A stretch of DNA of 64,000 nucleotides from NCBI GenBank assembly GCA_010912705.1, contig POWB01000011.1, forward strand, positions 1-64,000. Direction: 5' to 3'. This DNA comes from Halochromatium sp. (GTDB taxonomy: Bacteria; Pseudomonadota; Gammaproteobacteria; Chromatiales; Chromatiaceae). Shown here piece by piece: positions 34,218-44,156 of this stretch (position 1 is its first letter; every line of letters begins with the position of its first letter). The notes below the pieces were generated by a model. That model saw only the letters and a list, made by a program, of their open reading frames with translations, did no database searches and had not been told where the DNA came from. The position numbers and the translations under genes are program-made.

Positions 34218-37200
34218 TCAATGCCCGATCCCCTCCGATTTCGGCTTGGCCTCCGAGGGAATCTTCTGCCGATGCGGTGCAATCCGCTCGCCGATCTTAT
34301 CGCCGATCCACTGGAACATCACATACAGCCCTGGGATCACCAGGATGCCGAAGATTGTTGCGGCCAACATTCCACCCAACACGGTGAAGCCGAGATGGAT
34401 GCGTGAGTTGGCCCCGGCGCCGGTGGCCAGCACCAGTGGCATGAGGCCGATGATAAAGGCCAAGGCCGTCATCAACACCGCACGAAAACGCATCCGGGCG
34501 CCAGCCAGCGCAGCATCGAACAGGCTCTTTCCAGCCTCGCGCTGCTCCTTGGCGAACTCGACGATCAGGATCGCGTTCTTCGCCGCAAGACCGATCAGCA
34601 GCACCAGGCCGATCTGTGTATAAAGATCGTTATCCAGGCCGACGATCATCAGCGTGACCAAGGCACCGAGCACGGCAATGGTCACGGAGGCTAGCACCGC
34701 GAACGGGATGGCCCAGCTCTCGTAGAGCGCGACAAGGAAGAGATAGCCGAAGAGGATCGCAAGGCCGAAGACGGCGGCATCGCTGCCCCCGCTCTGCTGC
34801 GCTTCCTGATAGGACATGCCCGTCCATTCATAGGAATAGCCTTCGGGCAAGGCCTTCTTCGCGGCAGCTTCCATGGCCGCCATGGCTTGACCCGTCGACT
34901 TATCAGCCGGCGCGCTGCCATTGATCGCAGCGGTCAGGAATTGGTTATAGCGAAAGACCAGCTCCGCGCCAAGCTCGTTGCGAATATTCGCAACCACCTC
35001 GATTGGGACCATCTGGCCGCTATTCGAGCGTACATAGGTCGAGCCGATATCAGACGCCATGGAGCGGGCATCCTTCTCAGCCTGTAGATTGACCTGGAAA
35101 GTGCGCCCGAGATAAGTGAAGTTATTCACATAGGTGCTGCCGAACACCGACTGCATGGTGTTGAACACCGCCGACACCGGCACATCGAGGTATTGCGCCT
35201 TGGTGCGATCTAAGTCGAGAAACAGGCGTGGCGTATCGGCATTGAAGGTCGAATAGGCCTCGGCAATGTCCGGACTCTGATTGGCCGTCGTCAGATAGCC
35301 TTTCAAGACCTGTGTCAGATCCTGCGGTGACTGGCCTCCGAGCGCCTGCAGCTGCAGCGCGAAACCGCCTGCGTTGCCGAGTCCAGGGATCGGCGGCGGT
35401 GGGAACAGCAGGATATCCGCAGCCGAGATCGCATCGAATTGGGCGCCCATGGTCTGCATCAGGCCGCGAATCTGCGTCTGCGGCGTGGTGCGCTCGTCCC
35501 AGGGATCGAGCACAATCACCGCAAGCCCGCTGTCCGACGACGGCGAGCTGGTCAACAGGCTATAGCCTGATACCGTGAGCACGCTGGCAACGCCCGGCGT
35601 GTTGGCGGCGATCTCGCGTACCTGTGATAGCACCTCGCTGGTGCGCGGCAGCGCCGCCCCACTCGGCAGGCTGGCATCGAGGAAGAGCACCCCCTGATCC
35701 TCGTTCGGCAGAAAACCGGTCGGCAATTGCTCGATGATCAGCGCCGCCGCACCACCGGCGAGCATGATGATGATGCCGGCGACAGCGGAGCGCCGCGCGA
35801 TCAGCGAGACCACCTTCACATAGCCATCTCGGGTCTTGTCGAGCCCCGTGTTAAACCACTTGAAGGGTCCGCGACGGGCCTCTTTCGGCGTGCCAAGAAA
35901 GAGCGAGGTCAGCACCGGCGACAGGGTCAGCGCATTCAGCGCCGAGATTGCAACCGAGGCCGAAATGGTCACCGCGAATTGCCGGAACAATTCACCCGAG
36001 ATCCCCGGAATAAAGGCCACCGGCGCGAAGATCGCGAACAGCACCAGGGTCGTGGAGATGATCGGCCCGGTTACCTGCTGCATCGCCTTGAGGGTCGCCG
36101 CGCGCCGGTCGAGCCCCTCTTCCAACATGATGCGCTGCACGTTCTCGACCACGACGATGGCATCATCAACGACAAGACCGATCGCTAAGACCACCGCAAA
36201 CAGGCTGATGGTATTGGCGGAAAACCCAGCCGCCAATAAGACGATAAAGACGCCGATCAGCGACACCGGGATGGTCACCGCAGGGACGATGGTCGCACGC
36301 AGGTCTTGCAGGAAGATGTAGACCACGATCAGCACGATCACCGCGGTGATCGCCAGGGTGACCATGATCTCGTGGATCGAGGCCGTCACGAACAGCGTCG
36401 AGTCATACATGATCTCGGCATTGACGCCATCCGGAAAGCGCGCCTTGAGTTCATCGAGCTTGGCGCGCACGCCTTCGGCCACGCCAAGGGCATTAGCCCC
36501 TGGCGCCTGATAGATGGCGATGCCAGCGGCTGGCTTACCGTTGTACTCGGTCAGGGTGGTATAGGACTGCGAGCCGAGCTCGACGCGGGCGATGTCGTTG
36601 ACGCGCACGATGGCACCATCGTCACCGGTGCGAACCACGATCTGACCGAACTCCTCCGGCGTGATCAACTGCCCCTCGGTGACGATGGTGAACTGCGAGA
36701 CCTGATCGTCATTCGTTGGCGGACCACCAACCGATCCTAGCGCAGCCTGGATGTTCTGCTCCTCGATCGCCTGCTGAACCTCCTGCGGCGAGATGCCAAG
36801 TGCGGCCATCCGTGCCGGCTGTAGCCAGACGCGCATGGAATAGTTGAGCGGACCGAACTGATTCGCCTCGCCAACCCCAGCGACACGCGCGAGTTCGTCC
36901 TGGATGTTGATGGTCGCGAAATTCGACAGGAACAGCGCATCCTTGCTCTGATCTGGCGAGTAGACCGCTACCACCAGCAATAGATTGGTCGACTCCGCCT
37001 GCACCGTCACGCCCAGCGCCTGTACCTCTTGTGGTAGCAGCGCCAAGGCCTGGGAGACGCGGTTCTGGGTATTGACCTGCGCGATATCGGGATCAGTTCC
37101 GATATCAAAACTGACCGTGAGCGTATAGGTGCCCGCGCTTGAGGCCACTGAGGACATATAGAGCATGTCCTCGACGCCATTGACCTGCTGCTCGATCGGG

Positions 37201-37391
37201 CTGCCGACGGTATCGGCGATGGTCTGCGCATCGGCGCCTGGATAGGTCGCCGTGACCTGGACCACCGGCGGCGTGATGTTCGGATACTGCGCCACCGGGA
37301 TGGAGAAGATCGCCAGTAAGCCAGCAACCACCAGCACGATGGACACCACGGCCGCGAGCCGCGGCCGCTCGACGAAGGTCTTGGAGATCAT
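34218..37391 (-). CDS. RND multidrug efflux pump, inner-membrane permease (AcrB/HAE1 type)
   Basis: A 1057-residue protein of the family's usual length. The start [38 protein letters not shown] is typical. The proton-relay aspartates are in [14 protein letters not shown] and the partner Lys in [16 protein letters not shown]; the large periplasmic loops include the [25 protein letters not shown] pore-domain segment. It exports drugs, bile-salt-like compounds or dyes by proton antiport as a trimer. It overlaps the adaptor gene by 4 bp. No outer-membrane TolC gene is seen here, so a shared TolC is expected. Confidence 0.95.
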   Translation of the reverse strand: MISKTFVERPRLAAVVSIVLVVAGLLAIFSIPVAQYPNITPPVVQVTATYPGADAQTIADTVGSPIEQQVNGVEDMLYMSSVASSAGTYTLTVSFDIGTDPDIAQVNTQNRVSQALALLPQEVQALGVTVQAESTNLLLVVAVYSPDQSKDALFLSNFATINIQDELARVAGVGEANQFGPLNYSMRVWLQPARMAALGISPQEVQQAIEEQNIQAALGSVGGPPTNDDQVSQFTIVTEGQLITPEEFGQIVVRTGDDGAIVRVNDIARVELGSQSYTTLTEYNGKPAAGIAIYQAPGANALGVAEGVRAKLDELKARFPDGVNAEIMYDSTLFVTASIHEIMVTLAITAVIVLIVVYIFLQDLRATIVPAVTIPVSLIGVFIVLLAAGFSANTISLFAVVLAIGLVVDDAIVVVENVQRIMLEEGLDRRAATLKAMQQVTGPIISTTLVLFAIFAPVAFIPGISGELFRQFAVTISASVAISALNALTLSPVLTSLFLGTPKEARRGPFKWFNTGLDKTRDGYVKVVSLIARRSAVAGIIIMLAGGAAALIIEQLPTGFLPNEDQGVLFLDASLPSGAALPRTSEVLSQVREIAANTPGVASVLTVSGYSLLTSSPSSDSGLAVIVLDPWDERTTPQTQIRGLMQTMGAQFDAISAADILLFPPPPIPGLGNAGGFALQLQALGGQSPQDLTQVLKGYLTTANQSPDIAEAYSTFNADTPRLFLDLDRTKAQYLDVPVSAVFNTMQSVFGSTYVNNFTYLGRTFQVNLQAEKDARSMASDIGSTYVRSNSGQMVPIEVVANIRNELGAELVFRYNQFLTAAINGSAPADKSTGQAMAAMEAAAKKALPEGYSYEWTGMSYQEAQQSGGSDAAVFGLAILFGYLFLVALYESWAIPFAVLASVTIAVLGALVTLMIVGLDNDLYTQIGLVLLIGLAAKNAILIVEFAKEQREAGKSLFDAALAGARMRFRAVLMTALAFIIGLMPLVLATGAGANSRIHLGFTVLGGMLAATIFGILVIPGLYVMFQWIGDKIGERIAPHRQKIPSEAKPKSEGIGH

Positions 37392-39070
37392 TGCGAGTTG
37401 CTCGTGCCGTTGCTCGTTGCCGTTGCGTTAGAGTCGGAGCTTGAATCCGAGCCGGAGCCGGAGCCGGAGCCTGAGCCGGAGTCAGAGTCAGAGTCAGAGT
37501 CCGATTCAGCGCTGGAATCAGCACTTGGGCTGGTCTCGCTCTCGGTATCGCCCGTGCTGCTACTGGCACTGCTACTAGCGCCCGCGCTACTGCCCTTGGC
37601 ATTGCTCTGATGGCCGTCCTCTGACGCACCGCTCGTGGCCGAGCTGGCGCTAGAATCGCCACTCGCGCCAGCGCCACTGTTGCTGTTGCCGCCGCTCTTC
37701 GCATCCGACTCGCTCTGCTTGATCGGGTTCACCACCATCCCGGGCTTGACCTTCTGCACGCCAGAGACGATGACAATCTCACCGCTCTGCAGACCTGATG
37801 TGACCGCATAGCCGGTCCCAATCTGCACCCCGGTCTTGATCGAGCGCTGCTCCACCCGGTTATCTGGCCCAACCAGATACACCTGCTCGCCCTCTCGAGT
37901 GCGTTGAATGGCGGAAGCAGGCACCACAGGCTCTTTCTGGGTTTGGGCGGTGCGCACAACCGCCGTGACGAACTGACCCGGCAGTAGCAACCGATCAGGA
38001 TTGGGGAAATCGGCGAAGATAGGAATGGTTCCGGTGGAGGGATCGACCTGATTATCGGCAAAGGCGACCTTGCCCTGCTGGTTATAAGTGGCGCCTGTCG
38101 GCAAGATCAGATGGGGCACGAACAGATCGCGTGCTTGAATGGCGCCATCATCGGCAACGCGCTCTTGCAGCCGCACAAAATCGGAGCTTGGGATCGAAAA
38201 CACTGCTCGAATCGGATCGAGCTGAACCACGGTCGCCAGGGTGCCGCTGCTCGGATCGACCAGGTTGCCTTCGGTAAACTTAGTCGCACCGATGCGCCCG
38301 GCGATGGGACTCGCAATGGTCGTATAGCCGAGGTTGATCTTCGCCGTTGCGATGGCCGCCTCCGCCTGCTTGATGCTGGCCTTGGCGGTCTCAACGCTGG
38401 CCGCCGCCTCGTCGCGCTGCGCCTTGGCCCGATCGAAATTGGTCTGCGAGGTATCGCCCCTCTTCACCAATTCAGCAAACCGCAAAAAGTCGGCCTGTTT
38501 GTCCTCTAGGGTTGCATTGGCGCTCGCGAGCTCAGCCTGGCCGGCCGCCAGCTGCCCTTCGGCGCTCGCCAGCGCGGCCTGGTATTGATCCTGCTCAATC
38601 TGATAGAGCAGCTGACCCGCCTTGACAGGAAATCCCTGCTCGAAGGCGACCTGCTCTAAAAAGCCCTCAACTCGCGCCCGCACATCGACCGACTGAATCG
38701 CCTTGATGGTGCCGATGTAACGCCGCTCAGCGGCAACGTCCTGCGTCTCAACAGCAGCGACCACAACCCCCGGTGGCGGGCTCTGCTCGGCACTCGAGGG
38801 CGCGCTTTTGGTCTCCTTGCTCTTGCTAGCATCCTGGTCGGAATCCGCGCTCGCGGCACTAGCAAAGGCGGCCATGAGCAGGAGCAGCAGCCCGAACAGC
38901 AGCGCTTGGCCAGTGCGTCGAAGGTGGCGGGTTGCTGCCTGGCTCCCGCTCGCGCATCTGAGGGGGCTCCCACTCTGAAGCCCGGTTGCGCAGGCTGGCG
39001 GCTGAAACCGACCCCAACTGGCGTTTATGGCAGCTTGATGCGGCCTTGACTGCGATGGCATCCGACTCAT
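37388..39070 (-). CDS. RND periplasmic adaptor (AcrA type) with long low-complexity tail
   Basis: About 560 residues from the ATG at 39070, which has a GAGGAG 8 bp upstream; an upstream ATG would add 39 residues without a signal. A hydrophobic segment ([20 protein letters not shown]) precedes the adaptor core: [40 protein letters not shown], a coiled-coil hairpin, [21 protein letters not shown], and [15 protein letters not shown]. It links pump and outer-membrane channel. The last about 115 residues are almost only Ser, Gly, Asp, Ala and Glu, including (SD)n and (SG)n, with no counterpart in AcrA. Confidence 0.9.
   Translation of the reverse strand: MSRMPSQSRPHQAAINASWGRFQPPACATGLQSGSPLRCASGSQAATRHLRRTGQALLFGLLLLLMAAFASAASADSDQDASKSKETKSAPSSAEQSPPPGVVVAAVETQDVAAERRYIGTIKAIQSVDVRARVEGFLEQVAFEQGFPVKAGQLLYQIEQDQYQAALASAEGQLAAGQAELASANATLEDKQADFLRFAELVKRGDTSQTNFDRAKAQRDEAAASVETAKASIKQAEAAIATAKINLGYTTIASPIAGRIGATKFTEGNLVDPSSGTLATVVQLDPIRAVFSIPSSDFVRLQERVADDGAIQARDLFVPHLILPTGATYNQQGKVAFADNQVDPSTGTIPIFADFPNPDRLLLPGQFVTAVVRTAQTQKEPVVPASAIQRTREGEQVYLVGPDNRVEQRSIKTGVQIGTGYAVTSGLQSGEIVIVSGVQKVKPGMVVNPIKQSESDAKSGGNSNSGAGASGDSSASSATSGASEDGHQSNAKGSSAGASSSASSSTGDTESETSPSADSSAESDSDSDSDSGSGSGSGSGSDSSSDSNATATSNGTSNSQ
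37449..37502 (-). repeat. hexanucleotide repeat, nine GAG(CCG/TCA) units, in frame
   Basis: On the plus strand, units GAGCCG (37449-37478, one reading GAGCCT) change to GAGTCA (37479-37496) and GAGTCC. On the minus strand they encode an (SD)4(SG)4-like stretch in the adaptor tail. Confidence 0.9.
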
Positions 39071-39119
39071 CAGCGATGACTCCTCAAGAAAGACGCTAAG
39101 CGAAATCAATGGTGACTGA

Positions 39120-39833
39120 TCAATAGCGGTAGGGATCTGGCGGCGGTGGCGCAGGCTTTGGCAGCCCTTTGACAACCCCGGCCACATCGCGGCTGAAGCG
39201 CCCGAGACAGCGGCTCATTGCGGCAACAATGGCCTCCGAATCCTGGCCGCTTTCCGCGGCCAGCAGCGGCAGTTGCTGCGCTTGCGCAGGCTGATCAGTA
39301 CTGCCAGTGGTCGTTGCTGTGGGCCTGATTGGACAGCGATAAAGATCCTCGCGCGCGGCTAAGGCTTGCTCAAGGCGCGGGTCCATCACCGCCCAGCGTA
39401 CCTTGAGCACGGCATCTCCGCCTTGCTGCGCCTCGAAGCTCACCACCTCGGCGGTGATGCGGAAATCGAGCGGCATGCGTGACTCGGAAGGGAAGATCAG
39501 GATACGGCTGCTGTTGAGCAGATAGCCTAGGTTCTCACCCCAGACGCGCAAGAAATCATCCTGCAGCGAGCCGCCCCAGCGGTTGAACTCCTCAAGGTCG
39601 AGACGGTTGGAGCCATCACGCACCACCAATTGCGGCCGATCTAGAAACTGTGGAAAGACCACCGGGCCAATGCCAATCGCGAGATCGCCACCGCTGATAT
39701 CAGCGCCCCGTCCCTGCGCCTCGGGGAGTGGTGTCAGGGTATAGAAGCGCGACGGTGGCGAGCTAGCACAGGCGCTGAACAGCACCAGCAGGGCTGCCAG
39801 CAACAGCCAGCGGCCTAATCTTGAATATCTCAT
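39120..39833 (-). CDS. pqiC: PqiC-type outer-membrane lipoprotein
   Basis: A 237-residue protein with a lipoprotein signal (LLLAALLVLFSACAS, lipobox Cys at about 22) and the DUF330 start SSPPSRFYTLTPLPE, then GIGPVVFPQFLDRPQLVVR and WGGSLQDDFLRVWGENLGYLL. PqiC rings bridge the PqiB needle to the outer membrane in lipid transport. It overlaps pqiB by 4 bp. A Pro-rich C-terminus (PKPAPPPPDP) ends the protein. Confidence 0.88.
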   Translation of the reverse strand: MRYSRLGRWLLLAALLVLFSACASSPPSRFYTLTPLPEAQGRGADISGGDLAIGIGPVVFPQFLDRPQLVVRDGSNRLDLEEFNRWGGSLQDDFLRVWGENLGYLLNSSRILIFPSESRMPLDFRITAEVVSFEAQQGGDAVLKVRWAVMDPRLEQALAAREDLYRCPIRPTATTTGSTDQPAQAQQLPLLAAESGQDSEAIVAAMSRCLGRFSRDVAGVVKGLPKPAPPPPDPYRY

Positions 39834-41545
39834 CGCTGCATTCCCCCCTTGCCCCGAATCAAGGCCTCCGGATGACGGTCCAGATAATCCGCAAAGGTGC
39901 GAATCGAGCGTGCGGCCGAGCCGATTTCGCGCATTGTACGCACTGTTTCGACACTGAGGGGGGCCTCTGGTCCAATCAGGGCATTGACATTGATCACCGC
40001 CTGCCGTGTTTGACCCAGAATGGCGGTCAATGCTGGCGCGATATCCTGATCAAGCTGGCCGGCGATCGCACTCAGGTCCGTGATCGCCTGCTGTAGCTCG
40101 GTCAGCGCCTGCTTAGTCTCGCTCGACTCCACCAAGGCGCGGGTGCTACCGAGAATACCTGTCAGATCGTCCCCGATCGTCTCGAGCGGGAAGGCCTCAA
40201 CCTTGGCTAGGATATTCTTGACCTTGGTCGTCACCTCTTCGATGGGCGCCGGTACCGTCGGCAAGACTCGATAACCATCCTGCTCACGGATGATTGCTGG
40301 CGGCGCATCCTGATGGAAATCGAGATCGACATAAAGCTGACCAGTGAGCAGACTACCGGTCTTCAGCTGCCCACGCATACCGCTCGCAATCAGCTGTTGG
40401 AGAATGGTCGGATCAGCGGCCAACACCTGGTCGACCGTGCCCGAGACGTTGATGCGCTCAGGCTCGACCTCAATCAGCACAGGGATCGAGAACACCAGCG
40501 CCTCAGGATCGAAGCGCAACTGAACATCCAGCACCTGGCCAACCTGTATCCCTTGCAGCAACACCGGCGCACCCACGCTGAGCCCACGCACCGAGCCTGA
40601 GAACACCATCAGATAACGCTGCTTATTGAGATAGATTCGCTCATGCGCGTCAGCCCGGCTGCTATAGAGCGGAAAGAACTGATCGGCAGCGGCCGGCGCG
40701 CCCTTGGTTTCCAGCGTATCCGGGGTATCAAAGGCAACCCCACCGAGCAGCACCGAGATCAGCGATTCGGTATCCAGGTTGACGCCATTGGCGGTGAGAC
40801 TGAGATCGATCCCGCTGGCATTCCAGAAACGTGTATTTGCGAACACCAGGCAGTCATGCGGCTTGGTCACAAAGATATCGATGGTGACGGACTCACCATC
40901 CTCATCCAACTCGTAGCTCACTACCTGCCCGACCTGGATGTGGCGGTAATAGACTGGCGAGCCGAGGTTGAGCGAGCCCAGGGTCGAGGAGCGCAGCCGA
41001 AAGCGCTTACCGGGCTCGTCAGTCGTGATCACTGGCGGCTCCGCCAGGCCCTTGAAGTGCCGCGCTGGCTTGCCTGTCAGCACCGGATCGATGGCGATAT
41101 AGGCACCGGAGAGCAGCGTCTCCAAGCCCGATACCCGGCTTGCAGTAATCCGCGGGCGCGCCACCCAGAAACGGGTTTGATCGGTCAGATAGCGCTCCGA
41201 GCCAGCGGTGAGCTGGGCACTGACCTTGACCCCTTCTAGATCCTGAGTGACGCTAATGTTGGTAACCTGGCCGATCTCGACGTCCTTGAACCGGACCTTG
41301 GTCTTACCCGCCTGCAGCCCAGAGGCGTTTTGGAAGCTGATGCTGATGGTTGGCCCTTGCTCGGACCAGGTCTTGTAGGCAAGCCAGCCGCCAACCACCA
41401 GCGCCAACAGCGGCAACAGCCAGACCAGCGACAGTCGCTCGCCCTTGCTAACCTTGGCCTCAGGCAGGCCGGATTCCGGCAGACCGGCCCCCAGCAGGGT
41501 CGCATCCATGTCCTCAGACTGGGGCCGCTTAGACTCAGACGACAT
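39830..41545 (-). CDS. pqiB: intermembrane lipid transport protein PqiB (three MCE domains)
   Basis: About 571 residues from the ATG at 41545, overlapping the pqiA end by 11 bp; the longer frame upstream is not needed. One membrane helix (LSLVWLLPLLALVVGGWLAYK) is followed by three MCE/MlaD domains: VRFKDVEIGQVTNISV, VYYRHIQVGQVVSYEL and VLLQGIQVGQVLDVQL. A helical C-terminal needle region follows (VKNILAKVEAFPLETIGDDLTGIL...). It forms a hexameric tunnel across the periplasm. Confidence 0.92.
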   Translation of the reverse strand: MSSESKRPQSEDMDATLLGAGLPESGLPEAKVSKGERLSLVWLLPLLALVVGGWLAYKTWSEQGPTISISFQNASGLQAGKTKVRFKDVEIGQVTNISVTQDLEGVKVSAQLTAGSERYLTDQTRFWVARPRITASRVSGLETLLSGAYIAIDPVLTGKPARHFKGLAEPPVITTDEPGKRFRLRSSTLGSLNLGSPVYYRHIQVGQVVSYELDEDGESVTIDIFVTKPHDCLVFANTRFWNASGIDLSLTANGVNLDTESLISVLLGGVAFDTPDTLETKGAPAAADQFFPLYSSRADAHERIYLNKQRYLMVFSGSVRGLSVGAPVLLQGIQVGQVLDVQLRFDPEALVFSIPVLIEVEPERINVSGTVDQVLAADPTILQQLIASGMRGQLKTGSLLTGQLYVDLDFHQDAPPAIIREQDGYRVLPTVPAPIEEVTTKVKNILAKVEAFPLETIGDDLTGILGSTRALVESSETKQALTELQQAITDLSAIAGQLDQDIAPALTAILGQTRQAVINVNALIGPEAPLSVETVRTMREIGSAARSIRTFADYLDRHPEALIRGKGGMQR

Positions 41546-42917
41546 CGGTAGCGGCCTCTTGGGTTGGCTGCAAGGCCATCGGCTTTGTGTTGACGCGATC
41601 TGGCTGTTGGCCGTTCTCGCCGGCGGCATCCCAAATCAGTCGCGGATCAAAGGCCATGGCCGCAAACATGGTCAGGATCACCACGGCACAGAAAAACACT
41701 GCACCAGCCTCGGCCTGGATGCTCGCCAGATTACCGAGATGGACCAGCGCCACCAGGATGGTCACCACATAGACGTCGACCATCGACCAACGTCCAATGG
41801 CCTCAGTAATGCGATAGAGCCGCGTCCGATCACGCGGGCGCCAACGCGAGCGCAGCTGCACCGAGATCAGTAAGAAGACCAGGATCAAGAGCTTTAATAA
41901 TGGCACGAAGATACTGGCAGTGAAGAGGATGACGGCCAAAGGCAGCATGCCATGTTGGAACAAGAAGACGACACCACTGAAGATCGTATCGGATTGCGTC
42001 TGCCCGAGGCTGGTCACCGTCATCACCGGATAGACATTCGCCGGCACATAAAAGGCCAGTGCCGCTAAGACCAGCGCCCAGGTACGCTGGATGCTCTTTG
42101 GCTTACGTCGATGCAGGATATCGCCACAGCGTGGGCAGCGTCGCCAATGCGGCCTGAAGGCCTGATCGCTCAGCTCAACAGCGATGCGAGTACCCTCGCC
42201 GCCATCCTGACGCACCTCCTGCTCTGGCACCTCCTGCTCTGGCACCACCAGCTCGCAGACATCGCAACCGAGCATCCGCTCGCCAACGCGCGGTGGCCGC
42301 CTGACAGAATCCGGCAGCGGCACCCGCGCCCAGACGATGTCCGGATCGAGTGCCGCTTGAGCCGCAGCCAGCACAAAGATCAGCATGACGAAGGCGAACA
42401 ACGAGGTCCCCGGGACGATGGTCGCCATATCTGCCAGCTTGACCACCGAGACCAGGATACCGATCAGGAACACATCCATCATGCCCCAGGGCACCACCGT
42501 CTTGAACCAACGGAATAGGGTCGGATAGCCCGGAGGCAGACCGCGCCCAAGCTTCAACGGGGTCAGCACGATCAGCAACAAGAGCAGCTGTAGCCCCGGC
42601 GCCAGGATGGCGGTGAAGAAGACCACTGCAGCGACCTCAGCCTTTCCCTGCGCAGTCAGATCGGCAACGCCGGTAAAGAGGGCGGTCTCGGTGACCTGTC
42701 CCTGCATCTCGAACGACAGGAACGGGAAGCTATTGGCGACGATGAACAGGATCAGCCCGGTCAGCGCAAAGGCCAGGGTGCGATCTAGGCTCGCCGGCCG
42801 ATGCCGATGCAGCCGATGCCCACAGCGCACGCAGGATGATGACCCACGCGGTGGCAGCGACGGGCTGCGTTGGAGCAGATCGCACTCTTCACACAAGCTG
42901 AGATGAGCATCAGACAT
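41535..42917 (-). CDS. pqiA: paraquat-inducible protein A (PqiA), inner-membrane
   Basis: A 460-residue protein with two tandem PqiA domains. Each starts with a zinc-ribbon: CEECDLLQ ... CVRCGHRLHRHRP and CDVCELVVP ... CPRCGDILHRRKP. Each then has four hydrophobic segments with the GWS/WGMMDVFLIGILVSVVKLADMATI and RWSMVDVYVVTILVALVHLGNLA hallmark. It feeds lipids to PqiB. A duplicated 15-bp unit (42213-42242) gives a repeated PEQEV in the second zinc-ribbon linker. It is the first gene of a run that continues through pqiBC into the RND adaptor and pump, with 50 bp or less between genes. Confidence 0.92.
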   Translation of the reverse strand: MSDAHLSLCEECDLLQRSPSLPPRGSSSCVRCGHRLHRHRPASLDRTLAFALTGLILFIVANSFPFLSFEMQGQVTETALFTGVADLTAQGKAEVAAVVFFTAILAPGLQLLLLLIVLTPLKLGRGLPPGYPTLFRWFKTVVPWGMMDVFLIGILVSVVKLADMATIVPGTSLFAFVMLIFVLAAAQAALDPDIVWARVPLPDSVRRPPRVGERMLGCDVCELVVPEQEVPEQEVRQDGGEGTRIAVELSDQAFRPHWRRCPRCGDILHRRKPKSIQRTWALVLAALAFYVPANVYPVMTVTSLGQTQSDTIFSGVVFLFQHGMLPLAVILFTASIFVPLLKLLILVFLLISVQLRSRWRPRDRTRLYRITEAIGRWSMVDVYVVTILVALVHLGNLASIQAEAGAVFFCAVVILTMFAAMAFDPRLIWDAAGENGQQPDRVNTKPMALQPTQEAATDVV

Positions 42918-42932
42918 TGGCGCGATTGTACC

Positions 42933-42951
42933 GCCTCTGAGGAACAGAGGC
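42933..42951. repeat. 7-bp stem hairpin upstream of pqiA
   Basis: GCCTCTG and CAGAGGC with a 5-base loop lie 16 bp upstream of the pqiA start. They would sit in the pqiA leader and could affect translation or be a protein-binding palindrome. Confidence 0.45.
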
Positions 42952-43016
42952 CTACTTGTGAATCAGGGCCTGAAGAGACGAGGCATCCTAAGCCTCTGCT
43001 CAACCACTGACCGATC

Positions 43017-43302
43017 TAATCCACAGATTACAAAACCGTAACCTGAGCAAGGACTCAGGTGCCCGTGCAGACCAGCTATACACAGGGTTATCCACAGCCA
43101 TTGTGGATAAACGAGCGATGCTGCGGCAAGCCTCGAGGTGGCTGAGCAGAAGAGAAACAACCACTGCTAACTGACTGATTTATAGCAAACGAACAGCCAT
43201 TGACCAAGACAACGATCTGCTCCCTAAATGCTTGTCTGGCCGAATAATGGCAGCAGTCATAGGCTATCTGTCAACAGGATTGTCCACAGGTTCTGTGGAC
43301 AA
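43017..43302. promoter_or_regulatory. cluster of DnaA-box-like sites, two as inverted pairs
   Basis: Perfect boxes TTATCCACA (43088-43096) and, inverted, TGTGGATAA (43102-43110) are separated by 5 bp. A second inverted pair, TTGTCCACA (43280-43288) and TGTGGACAA (43294-43302), has the same 5-bp spacing; each of its boxes has one change. Single-mismatch boxes occur at 43017-43025 (TAATCCACA) and 43076-43084 (CTATACACA). The 433-bp gap between cobS and pqiA has no gene. It may be a DnaA-titrating or replication-related locus. The pairs could also form hairpins behind cobS, but no T-run follows. Confidence 0.6.
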
Positions 43303-43350
43303 GGGTTTCAGGCTAAGATCACTGCCATGCGGCCCTGTGGCAAAGCAGCG

Positions 43351-44127
43351 CTAGTGAGGCGCAGCGATGAGCAGGCTGCTAAGCAGGATAGCCACCTCGG
43401 TCAGCTCCACCAAGGCACCGGCGGTATCGCCTGTGAAACCGCCGAGCCGCTCGAGCATGCTCCGTCGCCAGACGAGCAATAGGAGGCCGGCAACCGCCGC
43501 ACTCACCAGACCAAGCAATGCCTGGCCGACCAAGGCGAAGAGTAGCAGCGCTGAGATCCAGCTCAGGGCCAGTACCAGCCTGGCGCGCTGTCTTGGCAGC
43601 GCCTGGCTGAGCGCCGCTCCTAGCCCCTCTGGCCGTGCCGCGACGGTAGTCAACGGCAGGGCCAGCAGCTGCGCCCGCGCCAGCGCTGGCGTCAGCAATA
43701 GGATCAAGAGACCGATAGGCGTCATCGGCAACGCGGCCAGCGCGGCAAACTTGACGAGCAGCACCAGCACCAGCGTCACCACAGCCATCGAGCCGGTGAG
43801 TGGGTCCTTGAGGATCGTGAAGGTGCGCTCGCGATTGCCGAGCCCGGCAACCCAGGCGTCGGCACAATCGGCAAGGCCATCCAGGTGTAAGCCGCCGGTA
43901 CTCCAAACCCAGAACGTCAGCAGCAAGGCTGCGGTCACAAGCCCAGGGACCTGGCCAGGCAGGCTCGCGACAACCAGCCAGAGCAACAGGAGTGCTGCCC
44001 CTAGGAAGAGCCCAACCAGCGGATAACAGAGCGCCGAGCGGCCGAGCATCTCAGAGCCGGTATCGATCGGACTTGACGCCTGCGGGCTCGGCAGCGGCGC
44101 GCGGGTGAGAAACCGCCCGGCGACCAA
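43351..44127 (-). CDS. cobS: adenosylcobinamide-GDP ribazoletransferase (cobalamin synthase)
   Basis: About 258 residues; multi-pass inner-membrane enzyme that joins alpha-ribazole to AdoCbi-GDP, the last step of B12 nucleotide-loop assembly. The motif STGGLHLDGLADCADAWVAG is the family signature, followed by ILKDPLTGSMAVV. The start is a TTG; no ATG or GTG is available between the preceding gene and the conserved FLTRAPLP segment. It lies 30 bp behind the DUF808 gene on the same strand. cobU and btuB are 3-5 kb upstream. Confidence 0.92.
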   Translation of the reverse strand: MVAGRFLTRAPLPSPQASSPIDTGSEMLGRSALCYPLVGLFLGAALLLLWLVVASLPGQVPGLVTAALLLTFWVWSTGGLHLDGLADCADAWVAGLGNRERTFTILKDPLTGSMAVVTLVLVLLVKFAALAALPMTPIGLLILLLTPALARAQLLALPLTTVAARPEGLGAALSQALPRQRARLVLALSWISALLLFALVGQALLGLVSAAVAGLLLLVWRRSMLERLGGFTGDTAGALVELTEVAILLSSLLIAAPH

Positions 44128-44156
44128 GCAAGGCGCTAATAGGCGTGCGAACAGAC

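Noticed and set aside
40643-41239. Plus-strand frame of 198 codons
   Set aside because: Antisense to pqiB, which has three clear MCE domains.
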